The position numbers and the translations under genes are program-made. A DNA stretch of 64,000 bases from positions 5,022,001 to 5,086,000 of the forward strand of contig NZ_CP134398.1 of assembly GCF_002968335.2 (NCBI RefSeq). Direction: 5' to 3'. Below the pieces are notes generated by a model. The model was not told where the DNA came from, did no database searches, and saw nothing but the letters and a program-made list of their open reading frames with translations. Positions 36,820-47,720 of this stretch are shown here, in pieces. The stretch's first letter is position 1. Every line of letters starts with the position of its first letter. Source of the stretch: Mycobacterium sp. ITM-2016-00316 (GTDB lineage Bacteria > Actinomycetota > Actinomycetes > Mycobacteriales > Mycobacteriaceae).

Positions 36820-37950
36820 TTAGCTGGTCGCGTTGATGGCATCGACGGCCTCGGTCAGGCGGGTCTTGAACGCCTCGGGCACCGGGATGTAGCCGTTGTC
36901 CTCAAGCCCGGTCTGCCCGTTGCCGAGCGCCGAGTGCATGAACGCCTTGACCGCGGTGGCCACCTCGGGATCGGGGTACTCCGAGCAGACGATCTCGTAC
37001 GCGGCGAGCATGATCGGGTAGGAACCCGGCTCGGTCGGGGTGTAGAACGTCGTGGTGTCGAGCACCAGGTCGTTGCCCTCGCCCTTGAACTTGACGCCGT
37101 CGATGGCGACGCCGGCAGACTCCGTGCTGAGCTCAACCGGCTCCGGACCCGCCGACGTGATGATCTTGGCGATCGACAGGTTCTGGGCCTTGGCGAACGA
37201 CCATTCGTTGTAGGTGATCGAGCCCGGGGTGCTGCCGATGGCGGCCGAGGTGCCCTCGTTGCCCTTGGCGCCTTCACCGACTCCACCGGCGAACGACTTG
37301 CCGGCACCCTTGCCCCACGCACCGGCGGACGCCGCGTCCAGGTACTTCTGGAAGTTGTCGGTGGTTCCGGACTCATCGCTGCGGAAGACCACATTGATGG
37401 GTTGTGCGGGCAGCGTCACGCCTTCGTTCAGGGCCGCGATCTCCGGGGCGTCCCAGGTCTTGACGGTGCCGTTGAAGATCTTCGCCGCGGTCGGGCCGTC
37501 GAGCACCAGGCCGTCGACGCCTTCGACGTTGTACGTGATGGCGATGGGGCCGAACACTGCCGGCAGATTCCAGGCGTCACTGCCGCCGCAACGCTCCTTG
37601 GCCTTTTCGTACTCACCCTTGTCCGCGCTCAGCGGCGAGTCGGAGCCGCCGAAGTCGGTCTGTCCGCCGAGGAACTCCGACACACCGGCACCCGAACCAC
37701 TGGAGGTGTAGTTCAGCGTGAACCCGGGGCAGTCCTTCTCGTAGGCGTTGATGAAGCGCGTCATGGCATTGGCCTGCGCAGATGAACCACTGGCCTTCAG
37801 TGCTTCCTTGCCGCCGCAATCGCCGGCCGGAGCAGAACCGGTGTCTCCCGACCCCGACGAAGAGGCGTTGTTGTCGCTTCCACACGCGGACAGCAGCAGG
37901 GTACCGGCGGCCAACATGCTCAGCGCGGCACCAGTTCGTTTGGCCTTCAC
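36820..37950 (-). CDS. pstS: Periplasmic phosphate-binding lipoprotein PstS
   Basis: 376-aa lipoprotein: signal with lipobox LLSAC (lipidated C23), Ser-rich linker, then the phosphate-binding domain with [23 protein letters not shown] and [19 protein letters not shown] start with AAGGAG 5 nt upstream. First gene of pstSCAB, preceded by the PHO-box repeats at 38023-38080. Arsenate is a well-known unwanted substrate of Pst systems, relevant to the neighbouring ars island. Confidence 0.95.
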   Translation of the reverse strand: MKAKRTGAALSMLAAGTLLLSACGSDNNASSSGSGDTGSAPAGDCGGKEALKASGSSAQANAMTRFINAYEKDCPGFTLNYTSSGSGAGVSEFLGGQTDFGGSDSPLSADKGEYEKAKERCGGSDAWNLPAVFGPIAITYNVEGVDGLVLDGPTAAKIFNGTVKTWDAPEIAALNEGVTLPAQPINVVFRSDESGTTDNFQKYLDAASAGAWGKGAGKSFAGGVGEGAKGNEGTSAAIGSTPGSITYNEWSFAKAQNLSIAKIITSAGPEPVELSTESAGVAIDGVKFKGEGNDLVLDTTTFYTPTEPGSYPIMLAAYEIVCSEYPDPEVATAVKAFMHSALGNGQTGLEDNGYIPVPEAFKTRLTEAVDAINATS

Positions 37951-38022
37951 GAAGCTCCTTCAGATACGGATATGGGGGGAGGAAACGCATGTCGCGTCGA
38001 GCAGATCTTTCGCCGCTCGGCT

Positions 38023-38080
38023 GTGAACCTAGGGGCCGCCCGTGAACCGATGCCCTATGGATGGTGAACGAGAGATGAAC
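38023..38080 (-). promoter_or_regulatory. PHO-box array (RegX3/PhoP-type) upstream of pstS
   Basis: Read toward pstS, four GTTCA[CT] cores occur: GTTCAT complementing 38075-38080, GTTCAC at 38064-38069, GTTCAC at 38042-38047 and GTTCAC at 38023-38028. Spacings are 11, 22 and 19 bp. The 11-bp direct-repeat register is that of OmpR/PhoB-family sites, and GTTCAC is the core of actinobacterial PHO boxes. Confidence 0.75.
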
Positions 38081-38116
38081 CGACAAGGGCCGACCGGGAA
38101 GAACACGCCCGAGGTG

Positions 38117-38154
38117 TTGACACCAGCGAATTGACTCAGTACTGATTGAGTCAA
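38117..38154 (+). promoter_or_regulatory. ars promoter with ArsR-type palindrome, leaderless
   Basis: -35 TTGACA (38117-38122), 17-bp spacer, -10 TACTGA (38140-38145), and the ATG at 38154 only 8 nt beyond, so the message should be leaderless. Overlapping it are perfect 8-bp arms TTGACTCA (38131-38138) and TGAGTCAA (38147-38154), with TCAGTACTGA nested inside. Binding here would block the polymerase. Confidence 0.75.
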
Positions 38155-38828
38155 TGTCTACTGAGTTGAACGGGACTATTGACCGGGTTGCCGTGTTCGG
38201 CGCGCTCGCCGATCCGGCACGACTGGCCATCGTCGATCACCTGCTCGGCGCCGACGCCTCACCGTCCGAACTGCAGGCAATGCTGTCGATGCCCTCCAAC
38301 CTGTTGGCGCACCACCTGAAGGTGCTGGAGCGCGCTCGTGTCGTCGAGAGGTCCCGCTCGGAGGCCGACCGCCGACGCATGTATCTCAGGCTCAATCACG
38401 CCGCGCTCGAGACCCTGGTTCCGTCGGTGAGCCATCGGGCACATCGCGTGGTCTTCGTGTGCACCCAGAATTCCGCTCGCAGCCAGCTGGCCGCGGCCAT
38501 CTGGAACCGGCACAGCCCAGTGCCGGCCACCTCGGCCGGCACACAACCGGCCCGGCAGGTACACCCCGGCGCCGTGGACGCGGCGCGGCGCAACAACCTC
38601 GACCTGCGTCCGACCACACCCCGGCATCTCGACGAGATTCTGACTCCGTCGGATCTCGTGATCGCGGTGTGCGACAACGCTCACGAAGAGTTGCCGCCCG
38701 CGCTCACCCGCATCCACTGGTCGATCCGCGATCCTGCACGGACCGCCCTGCCGGCCGCTTTCGACGACGCGGTGCACGAACTCACCGACCGCATCGACCG
38801 CCTCACACCCACCCTCCAACCCCTCTGA
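38154..38828 (+). CDS. ArsR-ArsC fusion (HTH repressor plus LMW arsenate reductase domain)
   Basis: 224 aa. Residues about 10-90 form an ArsR winged helix (FGALADPARLAIVDHLL, NLLAHHLKVLERARVV). Residues about 97-220 form a low-molecular-weight phosphatase/arsenate reductase domain with P-loop C103-TQNSA-R109. The HTH part has no ArsR-type CVCD metal box, so sensing may rest with the reductase domain or other Cys. Such fusions are known in actinobacteria. First gene of the island, divergent from pstS and under the palindrome at 38131. Confidence 0.83.
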   Translation: MSTELNGTIDRVAVFGALADPARLAIVDHLLGADASPSELQAMLSMPSNLLAHHLKVLERARVVERSRSEADRRRMYLRLNHAALETLVPSVSHRAHRVVFVCTQNSARSQLAAAIWNRHSPVPATSAGTQPARQVHPGAVDAARRNNLDLRPTTPRHLDEILTPSDLVIAVCDNAHEELPPALTRIHWSIRDPARTALPAAFDDAVHELTDRIDRLTPTLQPL

Positions 38829-38842
38829 TTCGGGAGAAGCAC

Positions 38843-39517
38843 ATGAGCGACAACATCACCGAGAGCCATCCGCACGTGCGTCACGACCTGTCGATCGACC
38901 AGCGACTGGCCCTGAAGACGGCCGCAACACGGCTTCAGAAGGACTTCGAGAGCATGTTCGGCACCGAGACGATCGAGCTGTTCCTGCACACGTCCTACGA
39001 GCAGTTCGCCGGCCGCGCCAGCGTGCCCAACTTTCTTCCCCTGCTCGCCGAGCGCTTCGCCCGCCAACGCCTGCGCGCACTGGCCAAGGTCGAGGGCAAG
39101 GCCAACGACGGAAAGCCGATCGTGCTGTTCCTGTGCACCCACAACGCCGGCCGCTCGCAGATGGCGCTGGGCTTCTTCACCCACCTCGCCGGCGATGCCG
39201 CGGTCGCATGGTCGGGCGGTTCTGAACCCGGCGACGAAGTGAACCCCGCCGCGGTCGCCGCCATGGCCGAACGGGGCATCGACATCTCCCGTGAGTACCC
39301 CAAGCCGTGGACGGACGAGATCGTGCAGGCAGCCGACGCGATCATCACCATGGGTTGCGGCGATGCCTGTCCGATCTTCCCGGGCCGCCGCTACGAGGAG
39401 TGGGTGCTCGAAGACCCGCACGGCCAGGGTGTCGACGCGGTCAGGCCGATCCGCGACGAGATCGAGCGACGGGTCCGCGTCCTGCTCGCCGAGCTCGAGG
39501 TGCCGGTGCACGCGTAG
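38843..39517 (+). CDS. arsC: Arsenate reductase with N-terminal three-helix bundle
   Basis: 224 aa: a helical N-terminal module (about 10-85, LKTAATRLQKDFESMFG...) and a C-terminal LMW-phosphatase-like ArsC domain. P-loop C98-THNAG-R104 and two further cysteines C172 and C176 (MGCGDACP) match the three-Cys, thioredoxin-coupled type described for C. glutamicum ArsC1'. Start ATG 38843 with GGGAGAAG upstream; longer frames cross the fusion gene. Reduces arsenate to arsenite for Acr3. Confidence 0.87.
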   Translation: MSDNITESHPHVRHDLSIDQRLALKTAATRLQKDFESMFGTETIELFLHTSYEQFAGRASVPNFLPLLAERFARQRLRALAKVEGKANDGKPIVLFLCTHNAGRSQMALGFFTHLAGDAAVAWSGGSEPGDEVNPAAVAAMAERGIDISREYPKPWTDEIVQAADAIITMGCGDACPIFPGRRYEEWVLEDPHGQGVDAVRPIRDEIERRVRVLLAELEVPVHA

Positions 39518-39573
39518 GTATGCCGCGGGCCCGGTGTGTTGTGTCCGGATTCGATCGATGTCAATATAGATAA

Positions 39574-39957
39574 ATGTCGAAGTGGCTGTCACTGATTCAG
39601 GTCGGCCCGCCCATCGGACGCGCAGCACTCGACGAGAGCGCATGTGCGCCACTTGCCCAGATGTTCAAGGCCCTCGGCGATCCGGTCCGGCTGCGCCTGC
39701 TGAGCCTGATCGCCAGCAGTGCCGGCGGCGAAGCCTGCGTCTGCGACATCTCCAGCACGTTCGATCTTTCCCAGCCGACCATCTCCCACCATCTCAAGGT
39801 GCTTCGCTCCGCCGGAATCCTGGACAGCCAGCGGCGCGGCTCGTGGGTGTACTACCGGGCCATTCCCGAAGCACTACACCAGCTTTCGATCATCCTGCAG
39901 GTCGAGAGCGGAACCCCCACACCATCCGATGCCTGTGCCGAGGAGACCGTGCAATGA
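39574..39957 (+). CDS. arsR: ArsR-family arsenic-responsive repressor
   Basis: 127-aa winged-helix repressor with the classical metal box ACVCD (C55, C57) at the start of helix 3 and HTH SQPTISHHLKVLRSAGIL; C24 may be a third ligand. Stop overlaps acr3 (ATGA). Upstream DNA (39555-39573) is AT-rich and contains ATGTCAAT, a word also found in the other arsR operator at 44169; CAATAT at 39562 could be a -10 for a leaderless start. Confidence 0.88.
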   Translation: MSKWLSLIQVGPPIGRAALDESACAPLAQMFKALGDPVRLRLLSLIASSAGGEACVCDISSTFDLSQPTISHHLKVLRSAGILDSQRRGSWVYYRAIPEALHQLSIILQVESGTPTPSDACAEETVQ

Positions 39958-41051
39958 GCACCACCCCCACCACCGCCGATCAGTCCCCGGTGGTCAAGAA
40001 ACTGTCCGCGCTGGATCGCATGCTGCCCGTCTGGATCGGCATCGCCATGGTGGCCGGCCTGCTGCTCGGTAGGCTCGTTCCCGGCCTGGGCAATGCGCTC
40101 GGAGCCGTGGAACTCGACGGCGTCTCGCTCCCGATCGCCATCGGCCTGCTGGTGATGATGTACCCGGTGCTGGCCAAGGTGCGCTACGACCGCCTCGACT
40201 CGGTGACCGGCGACCGCAAACTGCTGCTGTCCTCGCTGGTACTGAACTGGGTGTTCGGTCCCGCGTTGATGTTCGCACTGGCGTGGCTGATGCTCCCGGA
40301 CCTGCCCGAGTACCGCACCGGACTGATCATCGTCGGCCTCGCCCGCTGCATCGCCATGGTGATCATCTGGAACGACCTGGCCTGTGGTGACCGGGAGGCC
40401 GCCGCGCTGCTGGTGGCGATCAACTCGGTGTTCCAGGTCTTCATGTTCGCGGCACTGGGCTGGTTCTATCTCTCCGTGCTGCCGGGCTGGCTCGGCCTGG
40501 AGCAGACCACCATCGATACGTCGGTGTGGCAGATAGCCAAGTCGGTGCTCATCTTCCTCGGCATCCCTCTGGTGGCCGGCTTCCTCACCCGCCGGTACGG
40601 CGAAAAGGCCAAGGGCCGTGAGTGGTATGAATCTCGCTTCCTGCCGAAGATCGGCCCGTGGGCGCTCTACGGTCTGCTGTTCACCATCGTGATCCTCTTT
40701 GCGCTGCAGGGTGATCAGATCATCTCCAGCCCGTGGGACGTCGCCCGGATCGCGCTGCCACTGTTGGCCTACTTCGCCATCATGTGGGGCGGCGGGTTCC
40801 TCCTCGGAGCCGCGATAGGCCTGGGCTACGAGCGCACCACGACGCTGGCGTTCACCGCTGCCGGCAACAACTTCGAGCTGGCCATCGCGGTGGCCATCGC
40901 CACCTACGGTGTGACATCCGGCCAGGCGCTGGCCGGGGTCGTCGGCCCCCTCATCGAAGTCCCCGTGCTGGTCGCCCTGGTGTACGTGTCCCTGGCGCTG
41001 CGCGGGCGATTCACGAACCGGGCCCCCGCCGTGACCGAGGAGAAGAAGTGA
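39954..41051 (+). CDS. acr3: Arsenite efflux transporter Acr3
   Basis: 365-aa, about ten membrane helices. The ACR3 signature CIAMVIIWNDLACGD carries the conserved Cys, and FTAAGNNFELAIAVAIA is the second family signature. Exports arsenite; with ArsA present the pump may be ATP-driven. ATG overlaps the arsR stop, and its own stop overlaps the next arsC (GTGA). Confidence 0.93.
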   Translation: MSTTPTTADQSPVVKKLSALDRMLPVWIGIAMVAGLLLGRLVPGLGNALGAVELDGVSLPIAIGLLVMMYPVLAKVRYDRLDSVTGDRKLLLSSLVLNWVFGPALMFALAWLMLPDLPEYRTGLIIVGLARCIAMVIIWNDLACGDREAAALLVAINSVFQVFMFAALGWFYLSVLPGWLGLEQTTIDTSVWQIAKSVLIFLGIPLVAGFLTRRYGEKAKGREWYESRFLPKIGPWALYGLLFTIVILFALQGDQIISSPWDVARIALPLLAYFAIMWGGGFLLGAAIGLGYERTTTLAFTAAGNNFELAIAVAIATYGVTSGQALAGVVGPLIEVPVLVALVYVSLALRGRFTNRAPAVTEEKK

Positions 41052-41467
41052 CCCGGAAACCCGCCGTGCTGTTCGTCTGCGCGAAGAACGGTGGCAAATC
41101 GCAGATGGCCGCCGGGCTGATGCGCCAACTCGCCGGCGACGACGTGGACGTATATTCCGCCGGCACCAAACCCGCTGCGGCGGTCAACGCACTCTCGGCG
41201 GAGAGTCTGCTCGAAGTCGGGATAGACATCAGCGGCGAGACACCGAAACCGGTCGATCCACAGCGTGTTCGAGATGTCGACGTGGTCGTGATTCTGGGCA
41301 GTGAGGCACGGCTGGAACCCGTCCCCGGCACCGAATTCCAGAACTGGGACACCGACGAGCCCTCCGAGCGCGGTATCGACGGCATCGAACGCATGCGCCT
41401 GGTGCGCGATGACATCGCGATCCGGGTCAACGAGCTTCTCGCCCAACTGAAGGAGACAGTCCGATGA
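41048..41467 (+). CDS. arsC: Arsenate-mycothiol transferase (ArsC1 type)
   Basis: 139-aa LMW-phosphatase-like arsenate reductase. P-loop C-AKNGG-K: the usual CX5R Arg is Lys, as I recall for C. glutamicum ArsC1 (CVGNGGKS), which joins arsenate to mycothiol for mycoredoxin reduction (EC 2.8.4.2). No second or third redox Cys, fitting mycothiol use. GTG start coupled to acr3. MshD, the last enzyme of mycothiol synthesis, is encoded 3 kb downstream. Confidence 0.85.
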   Translation: MTRKPAVLFVCAKNGGKSQMAAGLMRQLAGDDVDVYSAGTKPAAAVNALSAESLLEVGIDISGETPKPVDPQRVRDVDVVVILGSEARLEPVPGTEFQNWDTDEPSERGIDGIERMRLVRDDIAIRVNELLAQLKETVR

Positions 41468-41838
41468 GCAAGGTTGAAGTATTCGAACCCGCGCTGTGTT
41501 GTGCGACCGGTGTCTGCGGCGAGGATGTGGATCAAGCACTGGTGATGTTCTCCGCCGACCTGGATTTCGTCGCCGGCCGCGGCGGCGATGTCACCCGCTA
41601 CAACCTGGCCAGCGAGCCGGGCTCCTTCGCCGAGAACGAGACCGTGCGCGCATTTCTTCAGGTCGCCGGATCCGGCGGCCTACCGTTGGTTCTGGTCGAT
41701 GGCGTCACCGCGATGACGGGCCGCTATCCCGATCGCAACCAGCTCGCCACCTGGGCCGGAGTCGAGGTGGCCGCACCGAACCTGCTCGGCGACAGCTGCT
41801 GTGGCAGCAGCGCTTCCGACGACTCGGGTTGTTGCTGA
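41464..41838 (+). CDS. arsD: ArsD arsenic metallochaperone
   Basis: 124 aa. C12, C13 and C18 form the arsenite-binding triad that delivers As(III) to ArsA. Vicinal pairs C112/C113 and C123/C124 follow at the tail, as in E. coli plasmid R773 ArsD. ATG overlaps the arsC stop (ATGA). Confidence 0.92.
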   Translation: MSKVEVFEPALCCATGVCGEDVDQALVMFSADLDFVAGRGGDVTRYNLASEPGSFAENETVRAFLQVAGSGGLPLVLVDGVTAMTGRYPDRNQLATWAGVEVAAPNLLGDSCCGSSASDDSGCC

Positions 41839-41842
41839 ACTC

Positions 41843-43612
41843 GTGAAGTTCCTGGCGGCGTCCCCGCGGTTCCTGTTCTTCACCGGCAAGGGCGGGGTCG
41901 GCAAGACCTCGATCGCCTGCGCGTCCGCGATCCACCTGGCTCGCCAGGGCAGGCGGGTGCTGCTGGTCAGCACGGACCCGGCGTCCAACGTGGGCCAGGT
42001 CTTCGGGCTGACCATCGGCAACACCGTCACCGACATCCCCGCTATCGAAGGCCTGTCGGCCCTGGAAATCGACCCGGATCAGGCCGCCGAGGCGTATCGC
42101 GAGCGCATCATCTCTCCGGTGCGCGGCCTGTTGCCCGACAAGGAAATACAATCGATCACCGAGCAGCTCTCCGGGTCGTGTACCACCGAGATCGCCTCCT
42201 TCAACGAATTCACCGAACTGCTCACCGATTCGGACGGCCCGATGGCGCAGTTCGATCATGTGCTGTTCGACACCGCGCCGACCGGGCACACCATCCGGCT
42301 GCTGCAACTGCCCGGCTCGTGGACCGACTTTCTCAACGAGGGCAAGGGCGACGCCTCGTGCCTGGGGCCGCTGTCCGGACTCGACAAACAGCGCGCGCTC
42401 TACGCCGGGGCCGTGGCGGCCCTGGCCGACCCGCAGCGCACCCGCTTGGTGCTCGTCGCTCGCGCGCAAAGGTCCACCCTGGCCGAAATCACCCGTACAC
42501 ACCGTGAACTCGCGGCAATAGGGCTCACCCACCAGTACGTCGTGATCAACGGGGTGCTGCCCGCCGCTGCCACCGACGGCGACCCGCTCGCCGAGGCGAT
42601 CCGCACCCGCGAGCAGCGCGCCATCGCCGATCTGCCCGAGGAACTTCGTTCACTGCCCACGGATCTGGTGGATCTCAAAACCACGAACATCGTCGGACTC
42701 GACGCACTCACGTCACTGTTCAGCCGCGAGCCGGGCGCACCGGCCGCCGCCGAGGACATTGCCCTGGACGTGGCCGATGCCCCGCTGGCCGCTCTGGTCG
42801 ACGAACTCGCCCGTGGCGACCACGGCTTGATCATGTGCATGGGAAAGGGTGGCGTCGGCAAGACCACCATTGCCGCCGCCATCGCCGTCGCCCTGGCCGA
42901 GCGTGGCCATTCCGTGCATCTGACCACCACGGATCCCGCCGGCCACCTCGCCGACATGCTGCACGGCAGCATGGACAACCTGCACGTCTCCAGCATCGAC
43001 CCGGTCGAGGCGACCCGCGCCTACCGCGATCATGTGCTGGCCACCAAAGGCGCCGCCCTCGACGACCGGGGAAAGGCACTGCTCGAAGAGGATCTCCGTT
43101 CGCCCTGCACCGAGGAAGTCGCCGTGTTCCAGGCCTTCTCGCGTGCCATCGGCGAATCACGCAACACATTCGTGGTCGTCGACACCGCCCCGACCGGCCA
43201 CACGCTGTTGCTGCTGGATGCCACCGGCTCCTACCACCGCGAGATCGCCCGACAATTGGGCGACCGGCACTTCACCACCCCGCTGATGCGGTTGCAGGAT
43301 CCTGAGCTGACCAAGGTCATCATCGTCACGCTGGCCGAGACGACCCCGGTGCTCGAAGCAGCGGGCCTGCAGCGCGAACTCGAACGCGCACAGATACACC
43401 CGTGGGCGTGGGTCATCGACAACTCGCTTGCCGCCGCGCGCCCCACCTCACCCTTGCTTCGCCGCAGGGCGGTTGCCGAACTGGTCGAGATCGACACGGT
43501 GAGAGCCGAACAGGCCGGTCGGGTAGCAGTCGTACCGCTACTGGCGACCGAACCTGTCGGCATCCCCGCACTGAAGGCGCTCACCGCTTCCGGTGCCGCC
43601 GCGGTGGGCTAG
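41843..43612 (+). CDS. arsA: ArsA arsenite-stimulated ATPase
   Basis: 589 aa with two homologous halves, each with a deviant Walker A (GKGGVGKT at 15-22 and 334-341) and the DTAPTGHT transduction motif. Together with ArsD it energises arsenite export through Acr3. The GTG at 41843 gives VKFLAASPRFLFFTGKGG, the standard N-terminus, and starts 4 nt after the arsD stop. The GTG at 41801 is inside arsD. Its TAG overlaps the convergent arsI stop in a shared CTAG. Confidence 0.93.
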   Translation: MKFLAASPRFLFFTGKGGVGKTSIACASAIHLARQGRRVLLVSTDPASNVGQVFGLTIGNTVTDIPAIEGLSALEIDPDQAAEAYRERIISPVRGLLPDKEIQSITEQLSGSCTTEIASFNEFTELLTDSDGPMAQFDHVLFDTAPTGHTIRLLQLPGSWTDFLNEGKGDASCLGPLSGLDKQRALYAGAVAALADPQRTRLVLVARAQRSTLAEITRTHRELAAIGLTHQYVVINGVLPAAATDGDPLAEAIRTREQRAIADLPEELRSLPTDLVDLKTTNIVGLDALTSLFSREPGAPAAAEDIALDVADAPLAALVDELARGDHGLIMCMGKGGVGKTTIAAAIAVALAERGHSVHLTTTDPAGHLADMLHGSMDNLHVSSIDPVEATRAYRDHVLATKGAALDDRGKALLEEDLRSPCTEEVAVFQAFSRAIGESRNTFVVVDTAPTGHTLLLLDATGSYHREIARQLGDRHFTTPLMRLQDPELTKVIIVTLAETTPVLEAAGLQRELERAQIHPWAWVIDNSLAAARPTSPLLRRRAVAELVEIDTVRAEQAGRVAVVPLLATEPVGIPALKALTASGAAAVG

Positions 43613-44094
43613 CAGCAGCCCGCGGTCACCCCCACCTTGTCATCATCGCTCGCCGGGGCCACACTGCCGCAGCAGGTTTCGCCTTCGGGACCGCGATCGT
43701 CGGAATGCTGCGGGCTGGTCCCGAACGACTCCGAATCGGCCAGCACGGTGTAGACCTCCCACCGCTCGCCGGCCGGGCCGGTCACCCAGACCTTGTCCTG
43801 CTTGGCAAAGCAACACGTGGCGCCGATCTCCTCATCGGTGAACATGCCCTCAGCGCTGAGTCGGGCGATCTCGGAGTGCACCGTGGCACTGGATTCCACC
43901 TCGACACCGAGATGGTTGATGGTGCCGCCCTGACCGGGATTCTGGAACAGAACCAGCTTCAGCGGCGGATCGGCGATCGCGAAGTTCGCGTAGCCGTCCT
44001 TCCGTTTGGCCGGTTCGGTGTTGAAGAGCGTGGAGTAGAACGTGATGGCCTCATCGAGGTCATCGACGTTGAGAGCGAGCTGAACACGGGACAT
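43609..44094 (-). CDS. arsI: ArsI/CadI-type glyoxalase-fold protein
   Basis: 161-aa vicinal-oxygen-chelate protein of the ArsI/CadI family. ArsI breaks the C-As bond of methylarsenite; CadI of M. tuberculosis is cadmium/arsenite-induced. Likely residues: C94-C95 (ATCCFAK), H61 and E113; the N-terminal His ligand of ArsI is Gln5 here. Extra CC pairs at 141-142 and 160-161 enrich thiols. ATG 44094 with GGAGG 8 nt upstream. Divergent from arsR. Confidence 0.85.
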   Translation of the reverse strand: MSRVQLALNVDDLDEAITFYSTLFNTEPAKRKDGYANFAIADPPLKLVLFQNPGQGGTINHLGVEVESSATVHSEIARLSAEGMFTDEEIGATCCFAKQDKVWVTGPAGERWEVYTVLADSESFGTSPQHSDDRGPEGETCCGSVAPASDDDKVGVTAGCC

Positions 44095-44160
44095 TTCAGA
44101 TACCTCCATACCTGTGTGACTTATATCGAATTGGCGCGCCGACATCAGGATGCCACCTTT

Positions 44161-44189
44161 TCGACATATGTCAATGCCATGGGTACAGT
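44161..44189 (+). promoter_or_regulatory. arsR promoter with GACATATGTC palindrome
   Basis: TCGACA (44161-44166), 17-bp spacer, TACAGT (44184-44189), ATG at 44197 seven nt later: a leaderless promoter. The 10-bp palindrome GACATATGTC (44163-44172) overlaps the -35 and lies between the divergent arsI and arsR starts. Confidence 0.7.
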
Positions 44190-44196
44190 TGACGTC

Positions 44197-46199
<2,003 letters not shown>

Positions 46200-46384
46200 A
46201 ATGTCCTCCTGAGTCCTGGATCATCCCCGGGACATCGGTGTCGGAGGTCATCTTCCAGATTCATGGTTGACACGTGGCCGTTACGACCGACGATCGCATC
46301 ACGATACCGTGCTACCTGCTGGTTAGCAGACCGGAACCGGTAGGTGTCCGCCCGGCGCCCCGGTGGGTGCGACAGAATGTGGCG

Positions 46385-47182
46385 GTGCGCAAGCTGCTGA
46401 CCGGTGTCCTCGCCACGATCCTGGCGGTGGTTCTCGGCGCCGTCGGAACCGATTTCGGCGCGGCCATCTACGCCGAATACCGGCTGGCCCGCAGCGTGCG
46501 CACCGCCGCGCAGCTGCACTTCGACCCGTGGGCCAGCATCCTGGGATTCCCGTTCATCACCCAGGCACGCGCGCATCGCTACCGCGAGATCGAGATCCGC
46601 GCCAACGGCGTGCCGCACCCGGTGACCGGCAAGGTGTCGCTGGAGGCGACGCTGCACTCGATCGACCTGGTGGACTCGACCTGGCTGATCGGCCCGGACG
46701 CCACGCTGCCGGTCGGCGTCGCCGAGGCCCGGATCATCATCGACTCGACGCACGTCGGAAAGTTCATGGGCATCAAGGACCTGTTGGTCGAGGCACCCAC
46801 CCGGGAGACCGAGGACGGCCTCAAGGGCGTCACCGAGTCGGGCATCTCCAGCGGCAAGGATCTGGTGTTCACCGGCACCCCGACGGCCGCGGACCTGGAC
46901 GAGCGGGTCAGCGTCGCGGTCGACCTGACGGTCGCCGATCCCGACGGCAGCACGCTGGTCCTGACCGCAACCGGGGTGCTGACCGGCCCCGGCACCGCGG
47001 ACGAGGCGGTACCCGAGGACAAGACCGCCGCCGTGCTGAAGGCGTTCAGTACCCGCATCCCGGGTCAGCGGTTGCCGTTCGGCCTGACGCCCACGACGGC
47101 GGGCGCCCGCGGATCCGACATCATCGTCGAGGGCATCACGGAGGGATTGACCGTGCGACTGGACGAGTTCAGACAGTCATGA
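46385..47182 (+). CDS. lmeA: LmeA-type phospholipid-binding protein
   Basis: 265-aa exported protein: N-terminal hydrophobic signal/anchor (LLTGVLATILAVVLGAVGTD), then a DUF2993-type lipid-binding domain (YREIEIRANGVPHPVTGKVS). The homologue at this locus (Rv0817c) was described as a periplasmic factor needed for lipomannan mannan elongation. The GTG at 46385 lies 6 nt after CAGAAT, suggesting a leaderless start; longer frames lack the signal at the N-terminus. Confidence 0.82.
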   Translation: MRKLLTGVLATILAVVLGAVGTDFGAAIYAEYRLARSVRTAAQLHFDPWASILGFPFITQARAHRYREIEIRANGVPHPVTGKVSLEATLHSIDLVDSTWLIGPDATLPVGVAEARIIIDSTHVGKFMGIKDLLVEAPTRETEDGLKGVTESGISSGKDLVFTGTPTAADLDERVSVAVDLTVADPDGSTLVLTATGVLTGPGTADEAVPEDKTAAVLKAFSTRIPGQRLPFGLTPTTAGARGSDIIVEGITEGLTVRLDEFRQS

Positions 47183-47601
47183 ACACCTCGCTGACGCTCG
47201 TCATCGTGATCGTGATCGCGGTGCTCGGCATCGGGTACCTGGTGGGCAAGATGATCACGCTGCGGTCGGGGATGATGCGGGCTGCGGCCGAGGCCTCCGA
47301 TATCGACACCAGCGGACTCGGCCTGTCCACCACCGGACCGACCATCCTGCATTTCACCGCGACGTGGTGCGGCCCGTGTGCGGCGGTGCGCCGAGTCGTC
47401 GACCAGGTGTGTGCCGACCTTCCGGCGGTGGCCCATGTCGAGATCGATATGGACGAGAATCCCGAAGCTGCGCGCAGGCTTTCGGTGTTGTCCCTGCCGA
47501 CCACTGTCATCTTCGGCGGCGACGGGCGGCCGCGGTACCGGACCACCGGCGTCCCGAAAGCCGCTGACCTGCGCTCGGCGCTCGAACCGCTATTGGCTTG
47601 A
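47179..47601 (+). CDS. thiX: Membrane-anchored thioredoxin-like protein ThiX
   Basis: 140 aa: one N-terminal membrane helix (about 5-24), then a thioredoxin fold with the WCGPC active site (63-67) and the cis-Pro motif LPTTV. ATG overlaps the lmeA stop (ATGA). Rv0816c position. Probable envelope thiol oxidoreductase working with the sulfurtransferase genes downstream. Confidence 0.87.
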   Translation: MNTSLTLVIVIVIAVLGIGYLVGKMITLRSGMMRAAAEASDIDTSGLGLSTTGPTILHFTATWCGPCAAVRRVVDQVCADLPAVAHVEIDMDENPEAARRLSVLSLPTTVIFGGDGRPRYRTTGVPKAADLRSALEPLLA

Positions 47602-47630
47602 TGCCGGTCCCTACGGGTATTGTGTGCGTC

Positions 47631-47720
47631 GTGACCGCCCGTCTTGAGCTGCTGCTCACCAAACGCCGCGCAGTTGATCTGTGCCGCACCGCGGGTTGTT
47701 GCTGTTGTTGTAGCTGCTGA
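47631..47720 (+). CDS. Poly-cysteine leader peptide (cysteine-responsive attenuator)
   Basis: 29-aa ORF beginning MTARLELLLTKRR and ending in a run of five Cys, then Ser, Cys, stop. GTG start 7 nt after TATTGT (47618-47623), so leaderless; TTGGCT at 47593 is a possible -35. Leaderless poly-Cys short ORFs upstream of cysA2/DUF4395-type operons are known in mycobacteria to act as attenuators: ribosomes stall at the Cys codons when cysteine is low and expression of the operon rises. It is 88 bp upstream of DUF4395. Confidence 0.88.
   Translation: MTARLELLLTKRRAVDLCRTAGCCCCCSC

Noticed and set aside
41048..41467. Third ArsC as decayed because the P-loop Arg is Lys
   Set aside because: The Lys form is shared, as recalled, with the working mycothiol-dependent ArsC1 of C. 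glutamicum.
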